A stretch of 34,791 bases of DNA from IMG/VR virus record IMGVR_UViG_3300034072_000829, positions 1-34,791 of that record. One strand, given 5' to 3'. Positions 12,166 through 18,946 of the stretch are shown in pieces. The position numbers were made by a program, and so were the translations under genes. The notes beneath the pieces were generated by a model that did no database searches, was not told where the DNA came from, and saw only the letters and a list, made by a program, of their open reading frames with translations. This stretch comes from a virus. Position 1 is the stretch's first letter, and every line of letters starts with the position of its first letter.

Positions 12166-13208
12166 CGTCTTCCGCGTCCACCTTGGACATCGAAAAATTC
12201 CGCAAGGTTCACGTCCTGATGACCGCGGGCGCGACTGATGGCGAGCGCTCGGCGGCCAAAGCCCGCGCTGAGGCCATGGCGAAGAAGGCGGGAATGACGC
12301 TCTCGCAAGCCGCGTCCAGTTTGGACGGCATTGCACCATCCAAGCCGGCCAACTTATTTGAAGGCTTCGATGACTGGATGGAGGAGAAGGAGCCTGGATA
12401 CAAAGCACGCTGCGCTGCCAAGAGGGCAGAGAAAGACGCAGCCGATGCCATCCGCCGCAGAGAGGTGCTTTCAAAGTACGGGACAGAGCAATCCTTGTTC
12501 GCACGCACCAAGCGAGAGCGCCAACTGGCGGCTGCCGTGCACGATATTGCGGAATGGCGTGATTGGACCGATGAGGACGGGACAGTTCACACCTATGCCG
12601 ACAGGATCGACGGCAAGATGGACTTCTGGAATCGTGAAGCACTTACCGACAGGGTTTATGCCGCTGTAGTTGGCGCTTACCCCGTACCATCAGAACTACG
12701 AGCCGTGCTCAGCGAATACGAGGATTGGAGAGAGCTGGAAATCGAGCGCGCTTTGTTCTGCGAAGGGGAATGGAACCACCATCGAGAGGTTGAAGCGCGG
12801 ATTGCAGTTCTGAAGGATGAACTTGATAATCGGCCCGCCTCTTCCTGGGATGACACAGCTGCCCGGATGGATTGGTGGGAAGAAAACCTGTCTTGGGATT
12901 TTACCCCGAGCCTCGATGAAGAGCGACTGCGCAAGGAACGGATAGCTGCCGATCTCCTGTTTCTTCGTCACGCTGCCAAAAATGGACAGGGGTTAAAAGA
13001 ACCCACCACCGCGCAGCCTGCCCAAAATGGACGCCGCACCAATGCCGATAAAGCGGCCGACGTAAAGTCTCTGCTGCAGTCCAATCCCGAACTATCCGAC
13101 CGCGAGATTTCCCGCCGCGTGGGCGTCAGCCCTCAGACGGTTGGCAACTGGCGCGCGCGTCTGGCCCAAACCGAAATGTTTCAACCCGAACAAGGATCAT
13201 CCAAATGA
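12162..13208 (+). CDS. DUF2786-like protein with a C-terminal HTH
   Basis: The 348-residue protein starts with a segment resembling DUF2786 (FRKVHVLMTAGATDGERSAA, then RAEAMAKKAGMTLSQA). A long charged middle with many Trp residues follows (IAEWRDWTDEDG, MDWWEENLSWDF). The C-terminus (about 290-335) is a clear helix-turn-helix: ADVKSLLQSNPELSDREISR then VGVSPQTVGNWRARL. It probably binds DNA. No ATPase or nuclease motif was found, so I do not call it a helicase loader, although its place in the replication region makes a replication role plausible. Confidence 0.7.
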   Translation: MTSSASTLDIEKFRKVHVLMTAGATDGERSAAKARAEAMAKKAGMTLSQAASSLDGIAPSKPANLFEGFDDWMEEKEPGYKARCAAKRAEKDAADAIRRREVLSKYGTEQSLFARTKRERQLAAAVHDIAEWRDWTDEDGTVHTYADRIDGKMDFWNREALTDRVYAAVVGAYPVPSELRAVLSEYEDWRELEIERALFCEGEWNHHREVEARIAVLKDELDNRPASSWDDTAARMDWWEENLSWDFTPSLDEERLRKERIAADLLFLRHAAKNGQGLKEPTTAQPAQNGRRTNADKAADVKSLLQSNPELSDREISRRVGVSPQTVGNWRARLAQTEMFQPEQGSSK

Positions 13209-13522
13209 GCTACAATCGCAGAACAAAAGCTTATCAATCTCGGGTCAAGAAGCTCGCGAAAGCTTTCGAGTACCCGCCTCGCACGCCGACGCCGGACGGC
13301 AAGTCTCGGCACATGACCTTTGATGAGATCATTGCTTCGCAGCCGGACGGCACACCTCGATACCTGATTGAAGACGCATTGGCGTTGCTTGCTCGGGAAA
13401 GTCTCGCACTGAAGCGCTACGCCGAGAAGGACGCGGTGCGTTACCAGGCGGTGGCGGATAAGGCCAGCAGCAAGCTCATCGAAGTCAAGAAGCCAAAGCT
13501 CAGAATCGTGGGGGACGCATAA
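13205..13522 (+). CDS. Hypothetical basic early protein
   Basis: This 105-residue protein begins MSYNRRTKAYQSRVKKLAKAF, a basic helix, with a later helical stretch (LIEDALALLARESLALKRYAEKDAVRYQ). No family is recognised. It overlaps the previous gene by four bases, and its TAA overlaps the next ATG by one base, so it belongs to the operon. The basic character suggests contact with nucleic acid. Confidence 0.65.
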   Translation: MSYNRRTKAYQSRVKKLAKAFEYPPRTPTPDGKSRHMTFDEIIASQPDGTPRYLIEDALALLARESLALKRYAEKDAVRYQAVADKASSKLIEVKKPKLRIVGDA

Positions 13523-13743
13523 TGATCCTGCTCGAAATCATCAAGCTTCGCCTGGCGATGCCTTCGACGGCTAGGTTCTTCGCGGGCGCCGGTATCTTGA
13601 TCGCATGCGTCGGCGTGATGCTCTTCCTCTTCTGGCGGCCAGCACCTGACCTGATGGTTCTCAACTGTGCCGGTCTCGTCACTTGGCGCTTGGCACAGTG
13701 GCGTCTGAAGCAGATAGGCAAAAACGGGAGGATCGGCCGATGA
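13522..13743 (+). CDS. Small membrane protein
   Basis: This 73-residue protein has a strong hydrophobic segment (FFAGAGILIACVGVMLFLFW, about 19-38), a weaker one (LMVLNCAGLVTWRLA), and a basic end (RLKQIGKNGRIGR). It therefore probably sits in the inner membrane with a positive cytoplasmic tail. Function is unknown. Both of its ends overlap neighbouring genes, supporting it as a coupled gene of the early operon. Confidence 0.65.
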   Translation: MILLEIIKLRLAMPSTARFFAGAGILIACVGVMLFLFWRPAPDLMVLNCAGLVTWRLAQWRLKQIGKNGRIGR

Positions 13744-14630
13744 CATACACATTCCCGCCATCGCTGTACCCGCTGCGCGACTATCTCAAAGGCCAAGGCG
13801 CAGACACCCGCGCTTTCGTCTCCGCTCGTCAGGCTGCTTTCATGGCGCAGCAGCTGCTCGGTACGCGCGTCAAGTTTCCCGACAAGGGTGCCGACATGAC
13901 ATCGACGCTCTTTCTCATTCAGAAAGCGGTTACGGAAAAAGGTATGGTCATCATGACCACACCCAAACCGGAAGACCGAACGAAGGGTAAGAAGCCCAAG
14001 GCAAAGTCGGCGTATGCGAACCTGAAAAGGGATAAGCCCGATTTCAGTCCGCAGGTTTTTTCCGAAGGCGTTCACATCTTCTGCGACGGCGCCTCCATAC
14101 CTAATCCGGGCGTCGGTGGCTGGGGATACGTCGTTTACGAAAATGGCGCCGAGGTCGATGCCTTCTGTGGTGGCTCGGCGGAAACCACGAATAACCAGAT
14201 GGAGCTCGTCGGGCTGCTGAACGCGATAGAGAAAGCCAAGGCACTCTTAGGCAAGTACGGTGATCCCGTGACTATCTGGTGCGACAGCCAATATTGCGTT
14301 GAAGGCGTCAACGTCTGGATGAAGACATGGAAGTCGCGCGGATGGAGCAAGCGCAAATTGAACAGCCCGAAACGGGAAGATGGGGGAATCGCTAACCTCG
14401 ATTTGTGGAAGGCAATAGACGAAGCACTGAAGGACGTCCCGAGTTACGGCTGCGATCTGCATATCAAGTGGGTCAAGGGTCACGACGGCATAGCAGGCAA
14501 TGAACGCGCCGATGAGTTGGCAGAGCAAGGCAGGCAGCAGATACTGGAACGCCAGTCTGTTGAGCTTGGACTTCTTGACGACGTGAACGAGCTCGATGCC
14601 CGGTTTCGCCAGATCATGGGGGCAGCGTGA
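13740..14630 (+). CDS. rnhA: Ribonuclease HI with an N-terminal extension
   Basis: The C-terminal part (about 108-265) is a full RNase HI domain: FCDGASIPNPG with Asp116, NNQMELVGLLNA with Glu155, WCDSQYCVEGV with Asp182, and KGHDGIAGNERADELA with His248 and Asp258. All four acidic metal-binding residues are present. It cuts RNA in RNA-DNA hybrids and may remove primers or R-loops during phage replication. The first 75 residues (LYPLRDYLKGQGADTRAFVS and onward) form a separate, unrecognised domain, followed by a basic Lys-rich linker (80-98). The start at 13740 overlaps the upstream stop (ATGA). Typical RNase HI is about 155 residues; this is 296. Confidence 0.92.
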   Translation: MTYTFPPSLYPLRDYLKGQGADTRAFVSARQAAFMAQQLLGTRVKFPDKGADMTSTLFLIQKAVTEKGMVIMTTPKPEDRTKGKKPKAKSAYANLKRDKPDFSPQVFSEGVHIFCDGASIPNPGVGGWGYVVYENGAEVDAFCGGSAETTNNQMELVGLLNAIEKAKALLGKYGDPVTIWCDSQYCVEGVNVWMKTWKSRGWSKRKLNSPKREDGGIANLDLWKAIDEALKDVPSYGCDLHIKWVKGHDGIAGNERADELAEQGRQQILERQSVELGLLDDVNELDARFRQIMGAA

Positions 14631-15067
14631 ACCTGCCGGCTCGATCAGCAAACGGAAATAACTTCCACCGGTGGCTGGAAGGATACGGCGTGCGTGTTCG
14701 CCCCTTTAGCGAGGGTCGACCATTCCCGTCGCGCCCGACCAACATCATTTACGGGGGAAGGACCATGAAGCGGCTCTGGTCGAATGACGCCGAGCGCGCA
14801 TCCGTGGTAATACGGTGCATCCAGAGAAGCGATGCCAGATGCTTTGATGATTACACCATTCTGGCGGTCTGGCATTTCCTTGGCGCGCATTTCTCCCACA
14901 GCGTTCACTCGGACGCGATTGAGGCATTCGGACGCATCGACATAGCGAAAATTACGAAACGCGCTCACAGGCTCGCCAAGGGCCGATATGGGCGCATGGG
15001 AAAGGTGGCCGAAAAGATCGGCAGCCTGATCGCAGACGCAATCATTCCAGAGGAAGATGCAGCATGA
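14627..15067 (+). CDS. Hypothetical early protein, GTG start
   Basis: This 146-residue basic protein starts with GTG overlapping the RNase H stop and preceded by GGGGGC. It shows no known motif. Helical segments such as SVHSDAIEAFGRIDIAKI and a very basic stretch (ITKRAHRLAKGRYGRMGK) suggest nucleic-acid binding. ATG at 14765 (MKRLWSNDAERASVVIRC) is an alternative start that also has a GGGG-rich site upstream. Its stop overlaps the next gene by four bases. Confidence 0.62.
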   Translation: MNLPARSANGNNFHRWLEGYGVRVRPFSEGRPFPSRPTNIIYGGRTMKRLWSNDAERASVVIRCIQRSDARCFDDYTILAVWHFLGAHFSHSVHSDAIEAFGRIDIAKITKRAHRLAKGRYGRMGKVAEKIGSLIADAIIPEEDAA

Positions 15068-15885
15068 AGATTTCGGTGAACAACGAATACATGGACGTCG
15101 CCGGCCGAAAGGTGTTGATTGTGGCGATCGAGAAGAACCGGGCCGGGACGAAGCTGTTCCTCGGGTACCAGATCGACCGAGACAAGAACCGGATCGGCCC
15201 GGAGCTGTGGTTCAAGTCCGATGGGCGGTCCTTCCTCGGCGGCATGGAAGACAATCTTTGTCGCGAGGCTGATAGCGGCATGGCCTTGAGCGACATGCAG
15301 GCGGTCATCCTTGAGCGGATCATCGAAGCGATTGACACAGACATGGCGATGCCTGGTGCCACCGGCCCGCGGATGTATGGAAGCGCGATGCCGGACTACA
15401 TCCACGATGCAGCGGAACTTAACACGCTGGAGTTCGTGGACGAGCATCTGACCGGCGGCATGCATACCCGGCACAGAAACGCGGCAATCGATGCCGTGAC
15501 CGAACGTCGGGCGAAATGCAGCAAGGTGCGCATAGGGCGCATGGAGGAAGCGCTGGCTTGGGTGCCTATGTTCGTCTGGGACCACGAAATGCGCGTCGTT
15601 CTGTTCGATTATGCTAGGGTCAAAGCCAACGGATGGGACTGGTCGAGGTTCATTTCAGCCCGAAACCGTCGCAACCCGCAAAAAAAGGCTTGGGTTAAAC
15701 GAACGCTGTATCGCTGGATTGAGAAATCACTTCAACAAATTGAATGCGGCATCATCAACAAATCAATCTTGTTGATGGATACGGCGGGTTTACAGGTGGC
15801 ACACGGGGAGGCAAAACACGAGGGCAAATCAATAAGATCGGGTTTGCGTTCGTGGACAGCCTCCGAAGATAAGCCCGCTGCATAG
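15064..15885 (+). CDS. Hypothetical protein, last gene of the early operon
   Basis: This 273-residue protein has an N-terminal beta-like half (ISVNNEYMDVAGRKVLIVAI) and a C-terminal half with RIGRMEEALAWVPMFVWDHE, VVLFDYARVKANGWDWSRF and a basic helix (RNPQKKAWVKRTLYRWIEKS). The latter resembles the DUF6362 pattern seen in phages, which may bind DNA; this match is from memory and tentative. The last 45 residues are low in structure and may be an extension. It is followed by the long gene-poor region, so it probably ends the early transcript. Confidence 0.68.
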   Translation: MKISVNNEYMDVAGRKVLIVAIEKNRAGTKLFLGYQIDRDKNRIGPELWFKSDGRSFLGGMEDNLCREADSGMALSDMQAVILERIIEAIDTDMAMPGATGPRMYGSAMPDYIHDAAELNTLEFVDEHLTGGMHTRHRNAAIDAVTERRAKCSKVRIGRMEEALAWVPMFVWDHEMRVVLFDYARVKANGWDWSRFISARNRRNPQKKAWVKRTLYRWIEKSLQQIECGIINKSILLMDTAGLQVAHGEAKHEGKSIRSGLRSWTASEDKPAA

Positions 15886-16047
15886 CGGATGTAGAGCCGG
15901 GGTCCACAAGTCAGGTTTGAGCGGTCGCGCTTGGGTGCGATCTGCTCCTTAGGAGAGTCGCGCCCGGCGCCCTTCACGGGACTAAGCCGGGTTAAAGCCA
16001 CAGCCTGGGACACATGGACGCCCGGGGAAACAGCGGCAAAATTGGGG
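15886..16047 (+). other. Non-coding structured segment after the early operon
   Basis: No convincing rightward ORF is present. Two strong hairpins are seen. GAGC-GGTCGC at 15919-15928 pairs with GCGATC-T-GCTC at 15937-15947. CCCGGC at 15963-15968 pairs perfectly with GCCGGG at 15986-15991, enclosing CCC/GGG around TTCAC. They may terminate the early operon, be a processing signal, or be the start of the larger structured RNA that resumes at 16213. Confidence 0.5.
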
Positions 16048-16212
16048 TTATCCGGTCCACCCCAGCATACGGCAATGCTGTTCTCCTGCTTTGATGGCAG
16101 AGGCGTGATCCGGAAACTTGTTTTTGATCTGGTACCGCTTGCCTTTGTAGAAAATAACAAGAAGCCCTCCGGCTTCATCGTATGAGATGCTCATTCCTTG
16201 TTCGTATGCCAT
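16048..16212 (-). CDS. Small leftward ORF, 54 residues
   Basis: The ORF encodes MAYEQGMSISYDEAGGLLVI, then FYKGKRYQIKNKFPDHASA and IKAGEQHCRMLGWTG. The alternation of beta-like strands, basic turn, helix and a CRxLGW end resembles small phage proteins of 45-60 residues, and codon use is reasonable. GGAG lies ten bases before the start at 16212; a second ATG at 16194 is also in frame. It is opposite to the surrounding early and late genes and sits between two structured, non-coding blocks. Function unknown. It could instead be chance coding inside a large RNA gene. Confidence 0.5.
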   Translation of the reverse strand: MAYEQGMSISYDEAGGLLVIFYKGKRYQIKNKFPDHASAIKAGEQHCRMLGWTG

Positions 16213-16414
16213 TTGTCGATGTCTCCGAGGAATCAGAACAGAACATCAATAGCGTGGCAGATCGAGAGAATACGTCAAACGGATTCCCAAACACTCGGGA
16301 GCGCGTATGCGTGTGAGGCTTCGGCCTCCGCGGTGTCCATCCCGTGGGGGGACGCGACTGCCAAGAGTAGTGTTGTAGCCGCAAGGTGGCCTTCGGGCCT
16401 TGTCCTCACGGGAC

Positions 16415-16435
16415 CAATTCGCCCGATGGGCAACG
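16415..16435 (+). repeat. ATTCGCCC-loop-GGGCAACG hairpin repeat, copy 1
   Basis: The copy has GCCC at 16421-16424 and GGGC at 16428-16431 with loop GAT, flanked by CAATTC and AACG. Two further copies (16483-16505, 16647-16668) share the flanks and stem but have loop AACA. The conserved flanks outside the stem suggest a shared tertiary or protein contact. Confidence 0.65.
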
Positions 16436-16482
16436 ACAACAGAATCCCCGCCGCCTATCCTTGGAAGCGCACCGTTGGGGGT

Positions 16483-16505
16483 CATATTCGCCCAACAGGG
16501 CAACG
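16483..16505 (+). repeat. ATTCGCCC-loop-GGGCAACG hairpin repeat, copy 2
   Basis: GCCC at 16490-16493 and GGGC at 16498-16501 enclose AACA; ATTC precedes and AACG follows. It lies just before the likely pseudoknot at 16508-16543. Confidence 0.65.
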
Positions 16506-16507
16506 AA

Positions 16508-16543
16508 GCGTGGGTTCCAACACGCCCCTCAGACCATTGGAAC
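16508..16543 (+). other. Likely H-type pseudoknot in the structured RNA
   Basis: GCGTG (16508-16512) pairs with CACGC (16521-16525). The intervening loop contains GTTCCAA (16514-16520), which pairs perfectly with TTGGAAC (16537-16543) downstream of the first stem. Stem 1 of 5 bp and stem 2 of 7 bp interleave as in a classical H-type pseudoknot, with a one-base first loop and no gap between the stems on the shared strand. Such a nested arrangement is unlikely in unstructured DNA. Confidence 0.6.
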
Positions 16544-16646
16544 ATCTGGCCCGGCACTAACGCCTGATGAAGCGAAAGCAGAAACGGTAAACCCGTCGCG
16601 TGGAGTCTCCCCAGCCGGGGAATAACTGGAGACCTAGGAGGGGCAC

Positions 16647-16668
16647 CAATTCGCCCAACAGGGCAACG
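16647..16668 (+). repeat. ATTCGCCC-loop-GGGCAACG hairpin repeat, copy 3
   Basis: GCCC at 16653-16656 and GGGC at 16661-16664 enclose AACA, with CAATTC before and AACG after, as in copies 1 and 2. It follows the hairpin in which GTCT-CCCC (16605-16612) pairs with GGGG (16617-16620) and AGAC (16630-16633). Confidence 0.65.
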
Positions 16669-17050
16669 GAATGCGAGGCGGCGCTGAAAGCAGAAGCGCC
16701 TAAAAGCGTGCTAGGATCCGTATCAATACTTGTACCCGCCGCTGGGAGATTGAAGACCCGGGATGGTACGGATAGCCACGGTAGCGTGTGGCCCTCGCAG
16801 CAAATCAGGAAGGCGGGCATAGCTCGTGAAGGTTGGGGTTCGTGCCTGGCCGTTCCTTCCTGACCAATTCAAGGATCGTCAGTGATAGCCGAGAAGGCGA
16901 AGCGACGAGATCGGGACCGGGGATTGCGGTTTGCAGTCAACGCCGGATAGTTGAAACGATGATGAAAGGTTGGGACGCCAGCCTTCCCGATACATTCCAC
17001 CAGCCCCGCCCGTAACAAGGTGGGGCTGAATTACGTTTCAGGAGATGAGC

Positions 17051-17338
17051 ATGCGCTGGAAGCCGCTCGAAGGCCGGAAGATGCCAAAGTGGGTTGAATA
17101 CCTGGCGCTGGTTATCTTCATTCCGCTGATCGCGCCGTTGATCGCCATCCTATTGCTTGAGCAGCAGAAGCGTAAGCTGATTGGCCCTCGCGCTGAATGG
17201 TCTACTTGGTTCGCCTGGTATCCAGTTCGATCAGATCGCGGCTTTGGTAACGCCGTCTGGCTTGAATGGGTAGAGCGCCGTGTTTGGTACGGTCAGGTCG
17301 AGCACCGCACTATCGAAGAAGCCAAGGCCTCCGCCTAA
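17051..17338 (+). CDS. Small membrane protein, start of the late region
   Basis: The ATG at 17051 was chosen because GGAG lies six bases upstream; the ATG at 17045 directly abuts it. The 95-residue product has one membrane span (YLALVIFIPLIAPLIAILLL, about 15-34), then a basic and aromatic domain (WSTWFAWYPV, WLEWVERRVWYGQVEHRTIEEA). The C-terminal pattern resembles short proteins common in rhizobial phages, but the function is unknown. It begins right after the putative structured RNA. Confidence 0.66.
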   Translation: MRWKPLEGRKMPKWVEYLALVIFIPLIAPLIAILLLEQQKRKLIGPRAEWSTWFAWYPVRSDRGFGNAVWLEWVERRVWYGQVEHRTIEEAKASA

Positions 17339-17368
17339 CCCCATTCACCCGCCCACATGGAGAGAGCG

Positions 17369-17584
17369 ATGACCTTCACATTCGAGGCTGGTTGGTGGTT
17401 AATCCCGTTTTCTATCACGGCGGCTAGTATCCTATATCTCGTCTTCTGGAAGGGGTTCCTTGCCGACGCTGGTAGCGACATCGGAGCCCGCGCCGTTTCA
17501 GGGCTGCTTGATCTCATTGTTATCGGCGTGCTGACCATCCTCTGCCTCATAGCTTGGCTCATCTGGGCGTTGGCTGCCCCATGA
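17369..17584 (+). CDS. Small two-span membrane protein
   Basis: GGAGAG lies five bases before the ATG at 17369, which was preferred over the ATG at 17357. The 71-residue product has two strongly hydrophobic spans (WWLIPFSITAASILYLVFW and LLDLIVIGVLTILCLIAWLI) with a short charged link (KGFLADAGSDIGAR). This size and layout is like small phage membrane proteins including some holins and pinholins, but the place far from the spanins does not support a lysis role. Its stop overlaps the next gene by four bases. Confidence 0.66.
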   Translation: MTFTFEAGWWLIPFSITAASILYLVFWKGFLADAGSDIGARAVSGLLDLIVIGVLTILCLIAWLIWALAAP

Positions 17585-17739
17585 CCACCACCGAGCAAGA
17601 GCGGGAGAGGCGCGTCATCTGTGCCCATTGTGCAGGCACCGGGTTTGCGGACAAAGTCAACAGAGGATTCTTTGCTCCAGGAACTTGTGAGCCTTGCCTC
17701 GGATCAGGTTGGGTGGACCCAAAAACTGGCAAGCGGTAG
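17581..17739 (+). CDS. Small zinc-ribbon protein
   Basis: The 52-residue product contains two CxxC knuckles of the DnaJ zinc-finger type: CAHCAGTGF (about 14-22) and CEPCLGSGW (about 36-44), followed by a basic end. It probably binds one zinc ion and may bind nucleic acid or a protein partner. The ATG at 17581 overlaps the stop of the membrane protein (ATGA), which supports it as a real coupled gene. Confidence 0.72.
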   Translation: MTTTEQERERRVICAHCAGTGFADKVNRGFFAPGTCEPCLGSGWVDPKTGKR

Positions 17740-17756
17740 AAAACCATTATCGCGAA

Positions 17757-18164
17757 ATGCCAACCGCCCAGCGGCCGGAAGGAATGATTTTGCGCAAAGC
17801 TAAGTTATCGACCATCAAGCCCCAGATCGCCACCATCAAGCCACTGATAGGCAGAGCGACAGGGGACGAGAAGGCAAGGCTAAGGCAGCGTGACCAAGAG
17901 ATAGAGTGGCGCGCCTGGTACGGGACCGAACGATGGAAGCAGATGCGCAAACGTATCTGGGCCAGAGACAACTACACCTGCCAAGTGACCGGCACCATCT
18001 GCATAGGGCGATACCCCGCGGGGAACAGCCCTGTAGCTGACCACAAGATACCGCACCGTGGCGATCCTGCCTTGTTCTGGGATGAGACCAACATCCACAC
18101 AGTGAGTAAGGGATACCACGACAGCCAGAAGCAACGAGAGGAGCGCGCACAGGCGCGTTGGTAG
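17757..18164 (+). CDS. HNH endonuclease adjacent to the terminase
   Basis: From ATG 17757 the protein has 135 residues. A basic region (WYGTERWKQMRKRIWARDN) leads into the HNH core: YTCQVTG, then VADHKIPHRGDPALFWDETN and a final His in KGYHDSQKQ. Small HNH proteins placed directly before the small terminase gene are common in HK97-like phages, where they assist the terminase in cutting at the cos site. The start is not certain: TTG at 17694 and ATG at 17784 are in frame. The gene runs right after the zinc-ribbon gene. Confidence 0.82.
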   Translation: MPTAQRPEGMILRKAKLSTIKPQIATIKPLIGRATGDEKARLRQRDQEIEWRAWYGTERWKQMRKRIWARDNYTCQVTGTICIGRYPAGNSPVADHKIPHRGDPALFWDETNIHTVSKGYHDSQKQREERAQARW

Positions 18165-18166
18165 GC

Positions 18167-18448
18167 ATGGCCCGCACAAGCGATGAGATCACCATCAACG
18201 GCTCTGACCTTCTCTGCAGCCTCCGTATAGGCATCAAGATGCCTCGTATGTTCGGCCCTCGAATGACTGTAGCCACATGGCTCTTTCGGTTGGCTGGTGT
18301 GGTGAGCGGTACGAACGTTGTGGTCGAGGTAGATGACCATTTGGTGGATGAGCCATTGCCGGAAGTTATTCCTGATTGCAGCAACCCATATGGTGAAGGC
18401 ATCAGAACAACCGGATCAGGCGGCAGGCCACCCAAGCCAAGAAGGTAG
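18167..18448 (+). CDS. Hypothetical protein between HNH and terminase
   Basis: This 93-residue protein starts two bases after the HNH stop. It has a mixed sequence with a somewhat hydrophobic middle (MTVATWLFRLAGVVSGTNVV), an acidic region (VDDHLVDEPLPEVIPD) and a Gly, Pro and Lys-rich end (SGGRPPKPRR). I do not recognise it. The ribosome site is weak. The next 93 bp (18449-18541) contain a G run, a GAAAAG/CTTTTC hairpin (18468-18484) and a T run, and could hold the packaging site, but I cannot identify cos. Confidence 0.5.
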   Translation: MARTSDEITINGSDLLCSLRIGIKMPRMFGPRMTVATWLFRLAGVVSGTNVVVEVDDHLVDEPLPEVIPDCSNPYGEGIRTTGSGGRPPKPRR

Positions 18449-18541
18449 GGGGGGTAGTCAAAAGTCTGAAAAGGCTGGCTTTTCCCCACCCGCGACCCAC
18501 TCACGCGCACAATTTTTTTACCGAAGCGAGAATTTGGAGCC

Positions 18542-18946
18542 ATGGCAGGTAACAAAAACAGCGGTCGGCTGCCTTTTGCGCCTTCTGACGATGATCGCAA
18601 CAAAGTCCGAGTTCTTCGGGCAAGCGGCATGTCTCAGGAGGCAATTGCAGAGGCGATCGGCATTTCGGTGAAGACGTTGGTGGTGCATTTTTCTGCTGAC
18701 ATGGAAATCGCAAGCGCAAAGGTGACAGCTGATATACTGATGGCGCGCTATTCCGAAGCCATGAAGGGCAATGTGACCGCTCAGAACAAGATGCTGGAGC
18801 AGGTTGGCGCCGTGAAAGCGCAGGAGAAGCGCGCCCCGAAGCCGGAGAAGATGGGCAAGAAGCAGGAGCAGAAGCTGGCCGCTCATAGCGTCGGTGGTCG
18901 CTTTGCAACGCCGTCTGCGCCCAAGCTGATCGTGAGCAATGATTGA
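18542..18946 (+). CDS. terS: Terminase small subunit-like HTH protein
   Basis: This 134-residue basic protein has an HTH near the N-terminus ([36 protein letters not shown], about 22-58), a helical middle and a Lys-rich tail with [11 protein letters not shown]. Small terminases recognise the packaging site by such an HTH and form rings through their helical part. Its position just before the large terminase with a one-base overlap of stop and start supports the call. GGAG lies before the ATG. Confidence 0.78.
   Translation: MAGNKNSGRLPFAPSDDDRNKVRVLRASGMSQEAIAEAIGISVKTLVVHFSADMEIASAKVTADILMARYSEAMKGNVTAQNKMLEQVGAVKAQEKRAPKPEKMGKKQEQKLAAHSVGGRFATPSAPKLIVSND

Larger units (their letters stand above)
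16213..17040 (+). ncRNA. Candidate large structured non-coding RNA (about 830 nt)
   Basis: No ORF with protein-like composition and a ribosome site is present, although flanking DNA is densely coding. Hairpins with perfect stems are frequent: GAGGC-TTCG-GCCTC (16315-16328), GGCC-TTCG-GGCC (16388-16399), GTTCCAA/TTGGAAC (16514-16520 with 16537-16543), GGCGCT/AGCGCC (16680-16685 with 16695-16700), ATCCGTA/TACGGAT (16716-16722 with 16767-16773), TCAGGAAGG/CCTTCCTGA (16805-16813 with 16855-16863) and CAGCCCC/GGGGCTG (17001-17007 with 17022-17028). Two C(UUCG)G and some GNRA loops (GCAA, GAAA) occur in the plus sense, which sets the strand. Size and a phage setting between early and late genes recall GOLLD and ROOL RNAs, but I cannot assign it to a family. 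The ends are approximate. Confidence 0.62.

Noticed and set aside
15732-16178. A long leftward open frame overlapping the early gene end and the structured segment
   Set aside because: Its composition is not protein-like, it covers the opposite strand of a better-supported gene, and the small ORF at 16048-16212 in another frame is more convincing.
16386-16863. Rightward open frames inside the non-coding block
   Set aside because: They lack ribosome sites and have random-looking composition, and they are crossed by many perfect RNA stems.
18513-18519. Seven-T run as a rho-independent terminator
   Set aside because: The only hairpin nearby ends about 28 bases upstream and is weak, so the T run is not preceded by a suitable stem.
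18449-18541. A cos packaging site before the small terminase gene
   Set aside because: The gap holds a G run, a small hairpin and a T run, but no sequence allowed me to define a cut site; the location remains only plausible.
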